From: Acheta domesticus
Lineage: Eukaryota > Arthropoda > Insecta > Orthoptera > Gryllidae
Length of the DNA: 64,000 bases
NCBI GenBank assembly: GCA_031308135.1
Contig: JAHLJT010000631.1
Location: 218,366,611-218,430,610, forward strand
Reading direction: 5' to 3'
Shown here: in pieces, positions 52,815 through 64,000 of the stretch
Layout: every line of letters starts with the position of its first letter
Numbering within the stretch: position 1 is the first letter of the stretch
The notes under the pieces: generated by a model
What the model was told of the DNA's origin: nothing
The model's database searches: none
Seen by the model: only the letters and a program-made list of their open reading frames with translations
Program-made: the position numbers and the translations under genes

Positions 52815-53940
52815 GCCTGATCACACCTCTTAGTAGGGTAAAGGTCTCTTATATTGTAAAGTATACTAAATAAGCTAGATAGCTTGTCAGTTACTATTTT
52901 TAGCCTTACTAGGAAAACCCGGCAGACGTTGTTCTGCCCTTCATCTCCCGCTTTCTCTTCCTATCGCCCTCTCACTGTCTCTCCCTCCCTTCATCACTGT
53001 TATCCAATCGGATGTTTCGTTACAACTTTTGCATTTAAATCTTTTGCATTGGACCTCCCGTTTGGATGACAACATCCCCCTCTCCTTCCAGCTCATGACC
53101 TTGAAGTGCCTCTATGTTTATATAGGAGTAGCGGTATGGTTGTGAGATGTCCGGTTTCCGACTGAACAGTCTGGTTTTCTTTATGACTATTCGGTCAAGA
53201 GGATCTCAGAAAAACCGGACAGAAGATTGTGCGGTTTTAAAGAATTTTGTGTAATTTGTGACTGGCGAAGCCAAATACTAACTCAAAATTTCTGACTTTG
53301 CGCCAATGAACAACCAATAAGGCAAAAAGTAGGATCGTAGTTGTAGGGTAGATAGGAGGAAGGGAGGAAGATAGGGTAGATAGAAGGATATGCAGAGAGC
53401 ATGCAGAGCCGCCGCCACCCTCACTCCCGCATGTCATCGCGCCAGAGCCAGTGCTCAATTGACACTTGGCAGTCGCTAATTAACTACAGCCCTACAGGTT
53501 GTGTTTGGGTATTCTGCGGTTTGAAATTGTTTATTTGGTTCTGTGAGTACAGTGTCATTTTTCAAACTGAACATAGTTCGACACCTCTTAGCAGCCTAGC
53601 AATAAACCTTTATTAAAAGCAGTGTCATCGAATGTTAAATATATAAAAATATATTGTGAACTGTTTTCATTTTTCGTGATTTTTATGAGCTAATGAAAAA
53701 ATTAAGAAGTTGTCCGGTTTTTCTTTCGAACACATCTGGCAACAGTATATATTGTAAAATACCTCTTTTTAGACTTTTATTTAATTAATTTTTGAATTTG
53801 TGAACTATTTGTTTGGTTAACTTTCTCATAACTATCGTGATTTTACTTCTATTTTTTTCTCATGGGTATCGACATATAACCTATTACCTTTTTACCTTGT
53901 GAAGCTCTCTACAGAATTGTGATTTCTGGACGTTCAGTTG
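51200..53940. other. AT-rich non-coding stretch
   Basis: No gene recognised. An (ATT)n run is at 52771-52814. At 52905-52945 the string taggaaaacccggcagacgt resembles a motif I associate with dispersed insect repeats; ends not defined. Confidence 0.4.
52771..52814. repeat. (ATT)n microsatellite
   Basis: A trinucleotide run of about 44 bp. Confidence 0.95.
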
Positions 53941-53944
53941 GTTG

Positions 53945-54790
53945 AAACCTGTAATTGAATTGATGGCAACTACTACAAATTGTCTGCCATTTCTTTTTTT
54001 AATACTAATGAGTCAACAATTATTATGATACTATTACAAATTTCTGTTGAACCCATCAACGATGTAATTAGTCTTTAGTTTGTGCAACCCGTAAAGTCCC
54101 GTTCGGTTTCTATTAAAGTCCATAGGCTTATTGTGATCTTCGCGCGCTATGATGACTTCTGGGTTGACTTCCACATCTTCGGGCTTGTCATTCGCAGGAT
54201 GTCCTCGTTGGATGTCCCTTCAATCGTGACATTGTCTAAAAGCAGTAGATGTTCCCGGATGTTTCTAAAATATTCGGTACTTTCATAGAATTCAATAAAT
54301 TTAAATAAGCTAATTCGCAAGCGCGACTTCCGCTATCTCTGCTTCGGATGAAACACCTAAGTGCGACTATCATGAACTTAAATTACTAAACAATCCTCTA
54401 CATCTACGGATCTATACTAATATAAATCCTCTTCGAACATGGAGTCTATTTTAATTTAAATTACAAATTAAAAATTACAACTCAACCTAAAATGATACCT
54501 TTGGCTTCCTGCTTCATGCAATACAAAGCTCTAAAAATTCATTATAACTCACCCACTTCCCTGTCATTACCCTGTCTCAACTAAAACGTATCGTTCCGTT
54601 AATTGCGTCTGTTTTAGTTGGTGGCTGGTGAGAGAGTGATTATTTTAATAATCTCACTGAACCATGACTTCCAATGTCACCTTCCCGCCTCCTGCATATA
54701 ATGTCCTCGGGGCAGTACTCCCCCAAAGGAATGTGTTGTCATCAAACATGGAATACTATAACTTGTTGATCGGTTGTCCTAACAACGCGT
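53945..54790. repeat. Dispersed element related to the insertion at 31.1-32.2 kb
   Basis: Shares ordered motifs with the gene B flank insertion (ttgatggcaactac, ctcggatgaaacacctaag.gcgacta, aacatggagtc). No coding domain recognised; boundaries approximate. Confidence 0.4.
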
Positions 54791-54799
54791 ATTTTTTTG

Positions 54800-57515
54800 G
54801 CTCCGAGCGTCCCATACACGTATCGTATCCACATCCTGATGCCGTTTGTCTTTTTCAAAATAAAAGCGGGGTATTCTGGCTTACAACAATATAAGCAAGT
54901 CTGGGAATGAAATGTACTGGGAAAATGTTTCCGGTTCCAACAATATTTTGATTTGCAATGCAATGTTCAGAAATTGTTTTACGTTCATTATATTGAACAT
55001 TAATTGCAATGATCACAGTAATCTAAATAAGAAAAGACATATTTTCAAAGGCCAGGCCACTGTTTGAAATATTGAATAAGAGATTAATTGATTTTCCTTC
55101 TTGCGAGGAAATTCATAGTGTTTATGAGACTATTGTGCCGCACTAAGGGCAACACGGCGCGAAATAGGGAAAGTTCGAAGAAATAAAGGGAAAGTTCATC
55201 AGATCGGTTTATAAATTACGGACTGGAGCAACACGACTTGGCTACATAGAATGGTGAGATCCTTGTCAAAGTGCTTCTCATAATTTACCCGAACAGTACA
55301 AAAATCTAGGTCTTGCAGAAAGTGTTGTGTTACAATGTATAGAAGTTATTTGTAGATTAAATGTTGCAGATTTGCCTTCTTACATTTATTTACATCTGTT
55401 CATTTACTTGAGGCAATGACTTCAAAACATTGCAAAGTCAGGAATCATATGAGAAAACAGGATTGGTAAAAACTGCCCTTTGATTCAATCATATGTCTTA
55501 AAAAATAACGAAGAGAATACTGTGGTTATATGACGCCAAAAAATGGCACAGTATTGGTTTGTAAATAGGATTACACAATGAGGTTTCATTTGTATCCATT
55601 GACAATCATGTGTTGCCCACATTTTAGGTAAATTAGTTTTCCCAAACAGAAAAAAATATAAATAAGGATCCTTTATGCAAAAGCAAACATGTCCATCGGA
55701 AAAAATGAGTTAGCATTGTGATAATACTAATGACCTTCAGCTGCCTCTTCTGTCCTGGTATGGAGAAGCACAAGCAAATACATCGCTAATATTTTTTCTT
55801 GCAGGCATATGACGTTCAGGCAAAATCCAATTTACGTCCACAGCGTTGCTGTGAGCAATAAAGAACATGTCCGTATAACCAATAAGATGCCAAGATTCGC
55901 GATCACGTGGCTGCTGATGCCGCATGGTTCATTCGCGATATAAAATCTTCACAAGAGCATCCTATTTTATTTATTAAAATATTGGGATCGCAAGGATATA
56001 AAACATTGAGTATTATATGCAGGAACATAAAAAACATTTGAAATGTGAAACAAATTATGATTCAGAAAATAATGAAAAGGAAAAAGATTCATACAAAGTT
56101 ATCATACAGCAATATTTTATATATGAAGTTCCTGGTTTGAACTTCGGAAACGTGCTTTTTACTAACACATATGGTTCAAATTATCCATCAGCAGGTGTCG
56201 CTTAAAAGGGATATACTACTGGCCAAGATGTCTAATGTAGCATGTCTTTAGACTAAACTTTCCGTAAATAAGTGGATAGAATTGTTCAGATACTCCTGGC
56301 TTGTAATGGCATTCCTTTTTTCTCGATCGAACAATAGCAGAAAATCAAACTGTAATGGATAGCCAAGAATTGGAAGATTTTATGATTGATCACGACATTA
56401 TCATGGGTGGCGTATCATTAGATTTTCATTTCATTTTAGTTTTCCGTAATTTCCTTAGAGAACAAAAATAGTTGCATTAATTACAGATATTGTAAGAAAT
56501 TGTTTATTGACGGTTTTGTAAGGTAAAATATTTGCATCCAAACTGCAGTAAAATAGTTTATCGCAATCAAATGTAATAATAATAGTATCTATAAGTTTTA
56601 CAAAAACAAGCATATTGGCAGGTGGTTCAGACCAAAGCAACATGTCCAAATTTTCAAACCGAAAGCAAACATGTCACATTTTAACCTAAAATATCGTCAT
56701 AATTATAAATAGCTGATTTGATAACAGTATACATAGAATATGTAACAATATTGGTAAGCAGTGCAACATATTACATTGTTTTAAAAGGCAATAACTTGTC
56801 AACAATTAGTTTTGAGCTGTTTCTGAAACATTTTATTTGATGTACATATTATTTGATCCTCACATGAACAACAACAAAACATAGTAGCGAAATATAATAA
56901 AAATATTTTAGTCGACAGACAAGATGAAGATATTATTTTGTATAGAGAATTTCTAGGTGGAAAAATAGTATTTTCCACATATGGTCAGAGTGTTTATATG
57001 ACTGATAAAAACCCTTGACAATTCTATCAATACGACGGAAGTAAAATGAATCAACTTTCTTTTAAGAGAGCGGCTGATGTTCGCATTTTAGAAACCCTCA
57101 AGAAGAGCACAATAACGTTTCTAACATATCATCTGAAAATCTACAGGAATATTCCAGATTTTATGGAATCGATAATATTGTTTTCATATCAAGACAAACA
57201 AATCAGGTGTGGTCAGCGTTACAAGAAATGTAACTCCGTTTGCAAAAAATGCATTCATCCATGCATCCTTTAGCACACATCCAAAAGATTGTTCTGGTAA
57301 CTTACTAAAGAGCGTAAAGAAAACGTTGTGTTTAAACTATTCATTATATTTATTTCATTCTCAATTTGTATATTTTTTTGAAAGTTCTGTACTACATCTT
57401 CGTTAATTTTTTCTTTTACATGAATGTATATATTGACACCTTCTCTTTAAAAGGACACCTGCTAGTGAAGATTATGTCATAGGTACAATATTTTCACAAA
57501 AAAATACGTAATATT
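54800..57515. other. AT-rich non-coding stretch
   Basis: Several short open frames on both strands (for example 55737-55925 minus, 56017-56205 plus, 57046-57273 plus) have no recognisable family. They could be decayed transposon pieces, but I cannot name one. Confidence 0.4.
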
Positions 57516-57519
57516 TCTT

Positions 57520-57745
57520 TTGTATACAAATAAAGTTGCGAATACCTAACTGCTGTATTAAATTTGTAAAATAAAACTCAAATATGTGCTAAAAGATAGT
57601 TTATTGAATACACAGATCAACGAAAGAGACAATCATTTACACTTGAAGACTAAATAAGGAAGAACGAGCGGCGAAGAGAATGAGGCGGTGAGAATGAAGG
57701 GATGAAGAGGAATCTCAGTGCTTACCGATAGACACAGAGGTGTGA
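57520..57745 (-). pseudogene. 3'-end stump of a lost cluster gene
   Basis: On the minus strand the last codons read SVSIGKH-stop (stop at 57715-57717), identical to the C-terminus of gene A. They are followed by the family 3' UTR (gagaatgaag..., gcaatcattt-like, AATAAA near 57601) and the family downstream flank (ttgcgaata, gtaaaataaaactcaaat). The match stops abruptly at about 57745, just upstream of the terminal codons, and no Gly-rich repeat follows. A paralogue once present between C and D has been deleted, or only its 3' end was copied here. Confidence 0.8.
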
Positions 57746-58930
57746 TTCATTATCTTCCTGTAGTCGTCTGGGGAAGTGATAGACACTGAAATTTGGGAAT
57801 TATTTAATAAAGTGGAGACGTTGTCACCAATAACATTGTGACTTTCGCTGATCAGTTTTTTTATAATTGTCCAATTTGTTTATGAAAATTGGGATCTGTT
57901 TCCTTATGAGCTGCATTTCATTAGGAAAAATTTCTTCCTCTGCGTATTGCTGCCGGCTTGCGCTCACACCGCGAAGCGCTTAGGCACACTTACAGATGAA
58001 AATTAAGACAAGTCTGTATTGATATATTGTGTGGCCATTTTTTTAGCGTCACCATCTGATTGTTCATCGATCTGTACCTTGTGTGGGTCGCACATGAGTT
58101 TGAAGACAGCGATGAAATTCCTTGTTGGGTGTTATGATCTGTGGCGTCCCTGGAGTGGAGAGAAAGACCGTTCTCCATGAATTGGAAGAGCTCCATGAGG
58201 TGTGAGACCTGTTTATCTTCGTCCTAAAATTTATTTTTTTAAAATCAACACATTCTTTATTCCGCAAATTTTATCCGCAATCCCAGCCATGTTGGTAGAA
58301 GCTCACATTCAAAATGCGAGCTTCAGAATGAATAATTCGGCAAATTATTCTGTTTTTATACGTTAAAAGTTTATGGATTTTATTATACAAATTCATACTC
58401 ATTCACACTGTGACATACTTTTAGAGTAGTGTGAACATCGTTATATAGTAAACGAGTAGAAAAAACATTGTCCGCCCGTCATTCACAGTTAGACCATTTC
58501 CGGTCCACCAATCGAGTGAAATGGGGTGTCAATCGACGTGAATCAATCTCCTAATGGGGAACCGATCATTTTGCAGATTAATGCAGGTAAATCTAAGAAA
58601 TTTGTTAGAACTTCTATTTTTGAGATAAGCACAAAACTTGTTTCTTTTTGGCAACTCTAACGCGTTCTGACTGACTTACAACTGTTAAAGAGGTGATAAT
58701 TTGATTTCAAAATCAAATTGATCATCAAATTGATCATTTGATTTCTCTCGAAAGACAAATGATTGTTTCGTTATTAGGCGATTCTCCCTACGATATTTAG
58801 GAGGAATTTTAGAAAAACAGAAAATTTGATAGTTTCAATACTACTACATGTTCACAGGTGAAACACTTAGAAATCAATGTGGAAATTACGACAAATCTAT
58901 CCGTTAGGACAGGTAGTCTAGTAGGCGGTA
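57746..58930. other. Non-coding stretch between the stump and a Tc1 relic
   Basis: No gene or element recognised; a small duplication of caaattgatcat occurs near 58710-58740. Confidence 0.4.
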
Positions 58931-58939
58931 GTTTAGTTT

Positions 58940-59360
58940 TAATGGTCTATGACAGCAGAAGACAGACAGTAGTGCCTTTGCTTACAGCAAGCCGTCACCT
59001 GCAGTGGCTCTCCTGGGCTCATGAATATATTGTTTGGATCCTAGACAATGTTTGACCAGATTACTACAGATCTTAGTTGCTAAGAGCTGAGGTAGGGTTG
59101 GAGTGTGACGGAGAGTACGAAGCCATAGACCAAAGGAGTCAACAAGGCACTGTACAAGCTGGTGGTCGATCCATAATGGTGTGCGCTGGAATGGCCTAAG
59201 TCCTCGGGAGCATCTGAACCTATCATTGACTAGAAATGTTTATGTTCAGCTTCTTGGAGAATATTTGTAGTCATATATGGCGTTTTTATGAATGGTAATG
59301 CGCCATGCCACTTGGTGACATTAGTTCGCGAATAATTTGAAGAGCATTCTGCATTATTCG
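58940..59360 (+). pseudogene. Tc1-like transposase fragment
   Basis: Broken reading frames give, in family order, RRQTVVPLLTASRHLQWLSW and W-I-V-W (DNA-binding/linker region), then EYEAIDQRSQQGTVQAGGRS with IMV (the central QQGTVQAGGGSVMVWG-type block), then FMNGNAPCHLVTLVRE and FEEHS (second catalytic region, N-A-P-C-H). The first catalytic SDES segment is not readable and the SPDLNPIE end is missing. A decayed, internally damaged copy. Confidence 0.75.
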
Positions 59361-59512
59361 AGAGAACGATTATAATCCTGGGGATTATGTTGATAATGAG
59401 ACGTAAATCTCTTCAAAAGAGTATTAATATTTCTTTCCTAAGAATTCAGTTGCGAATAGTTATTTGCGTTAAAAAATTAAAAAATAAAACACGGTTCTAT
59501 GCTGAGAGATAG

Positions 59513-59518
59513 TTTATT
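59513..59518 (-). terminator. Poly(A) signal of gene D
   Basis: AATAAA on the minus strand, about 117 bp after the expected stop, in the conserved context. Confidence 0.7.
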
Positions 59519-59634
59519 GGATACAAGAATACAGATTCACGAAGGTGGCAATCATTTACTCTTGAAGACGAAAAGAGAAAAGATGAGAGGAGAGCACCCG
59601 GATACGGGCGAGAATGAGAGGACAAAGGGATATC

Positions 59635-62671
<3,037 letters not shown>

Positions 62672-62756
62672 GATGAGAGCGGAGGCGGCGATGGCGTCGG
62701 GGGGACGGCTCCGGGCGCTCTGCCTGTCCAGGGGCAGCGTCTGCCTTTTAAGCCTC
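62672..62756 (-). promoter_or_regulatory. Core promoter and 5' UTR of gene D
   Basis: The TTAAAA box (62746-62751) is 80 bp from the ATG. The 5' UTR is nearly identical to that of gene C. Confidence 0.75.
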
Positions 62757-62761
62757 TCGCG

Positions 62762-62818
62762 CACACACACACACACACACACACACCACACACACACACA
62801 CACCACACACACACACAA
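62762..62818. repeat. (CA)n tract upstream of gene D promoter
   Basis: CA run of 57 bp with CC interruptions. Confidence 0.95.
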
Positions 62819-63070
62819 GGACTGCCGCCCCCTTGCTGCTTCGCCCCGGACCCCGCCACGCCACGCACCGCCGCACCCCGCCACGCCACATCACTCGGCC
62901 GTGTCGGCCGAGGAAGCCTTCAAGCATTCGCTGCGCATTCCGACATTATGCACTTATTACGAAATTAGCATATTTTCCTGTTCAACCTTCTACGACAATC
63001 GTGTTGTTTAGAAATCAAATTTGCGATATGAAGACGTTCATTTTTTTCATATTATAAATAGAATAAATAT

Positions 63071-63400
63071 GGATTGCCGAGGTGGCTAAAGCGTGTGCCG
63101 GCTCAGCACTTCGGTCGCAAGGGCCTCGGGTTGGGTTCCCGCCTTGGGCAAGTGGTTTGTCCCTTGTCTTTCATGTACGTGTGTTGTCACGGAAGACCTT
63201 GTGATTCTGCTGACCACAGACCGAGGAGCCCGCAATTGTGTCAGTGTCTAGTGTAAAGCTTAATTTGTGTTCCCGTGAAGCACATAGTGGTATCCGGCGC
63301 GGTTAGTCGAAATCGAATCCTCTGAAGCTGGAAAAAGGCCCAGGAAGAAAATAATAATAATTGTAATAATTATAATAACAATAATAATATTTATTAATAT
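63071..63400 (+). mobile_element. tRNA-derived SINE, copy 3 (most complete)
   Basis: The head GGATTGCCGAGGTGGCTAAA is tRNA-like with an A box; gggttgggttcccgc is a degraded B box. The body has TTTGTCCCTTGTCTTTCATG, CTGCTGACCACAGACC and GTCAGTGTCTAGTG, and the 3' part GAAGCTGGAAAAAGGCCCAG, followed by an (AAT)n-rich tail from 63348. The same blocks in order appear at 2.5-2.76 kb, and in part at 3.15-3.31 kb, both on the other strand. Confidence 0.8.
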
Positions 63401-63404
63401 AATA

Positions 63405-64000
63405 GTTTTTCTTTTGATATGGAATCCTGTAATTACGTTGAACATTATTACCATTTGTGAAATTTCTTCTCTGTTCTGTGTGTTTGTAATGTTTGCCTCT
63501 TTGTCTTACGTCCGGTAAGGTGAAAAAATGTATGCAATACAGGCGCTGATGTCTGAACTGTACAGCTTTAAAATATCGTCTGTTATATTTTTCAGTGCAT
63601 CTCTATGAGGTTGTGACTTTCCTTCGTATCAGTCAGTCATCATCATTCATTCAGACACTCATCGTCAGCTGCTGGATGTTGACGGGTATTTAGTCAGCAA
63701 AAATATCCCAGATACAAGTGCTAATTCACACCTTTTTAATGAGGAAAGTGATCGTTGCGGGACAATGTGCCGCATATTCAGTAAATTTACTTTGTGTCCA
63801 GAAAAAAACACCCTGATAGGTTACAGAAATGTAGTTAAAAACAACGTTATATTATTAAGCTTTTGGTTATTTTCACTGTTTCTTTGTATTTCTCTTGAAG
63901 ATTACGAGGAGATCACACGTATTCGTAACGTTACGGAGTCAATAAACAGACGTTTTTAAGGCAATGTGTCAATAAATATAGAGATTCCATGTTTAATGTC
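63405..64000. other. Non-coding right edge
   Basis: No gene or element recognised; the plus-strand frame at 63765-63959 has no family resemblance. Confidence 0.35.

Noticed and set aside
63071..63145. Possible tRNA gene
   Set aside because: The A box is good, but the anticodon arm and acceptor stem do not pair, the B box is degraded, and the sequence continues into a SINE body also seen at 2.5 kb.

Overview
The window is AT-rich invertebrate, almost certainly insect, nuclear DNA. Short spliced genes for secreted glycine-rich cuticle-type proteins sit in long non-coding stretches full of SINEs, Tc1/mariner relics, a non-LTR relic, foldback DNA and microsatellites. There is no bacterial-style gene organisation. 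The species cannot be read from the sequence; a polyneopteran such as a stick insect is only a guess.

The core is a minus-strand cluster of four related genes, called A to D here. A lies at 16215-20076, B at 34358-35890, C at 47977-50171 and D at 59635-62671. All start with the same 18-nt coding micro-exon (six codons, MNTMLL) that splits the signal peptide. All have a TTAAAA box ending exactly 80 bp upstream of the ATG, and all have an AATAAA signal in a conserved 3' UTR. Each encodes a signal peptide, a short Ala-rich propeptide ending in KR, and a long Gly/His/Phe repeat. A and D have four exons, including a Pro/Val-rich exon of 85 codons. B and C have two exons: the start of exon 2 runs straight into the terminal HGGF repeat, which has grown into 33-bp units arranged in a 198-bp higher-order repeat.

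Around the genes are relics of the same family. A lone promoter plus micro-exon (MRPTLL) lies at 3504-3602 and may belong to a gene continuing off the left edge. A second copy of the A promoter/exon 1 lies at 25360-25457. A 3'-end stump lies at 57520-57745. The cluster evolved by duplication of whole units with their flanks: 26.7-28.5 kb matches 40.7-42.5 kb, and 30.9-34.3 kb matches 44.4-47.9 kb. Transposons inserted afterwards; a mariner with visible TIRs has its empty site preserved in the paralogous flank. A 3.6-kb near-identical repeat flanks a 1000-N assembly gap and may be a retained haplotig.

Outside these features the sequence is mostly AT-rich and unannotated. I saw no convincing structural-RNA gene and no other intact protein gene.
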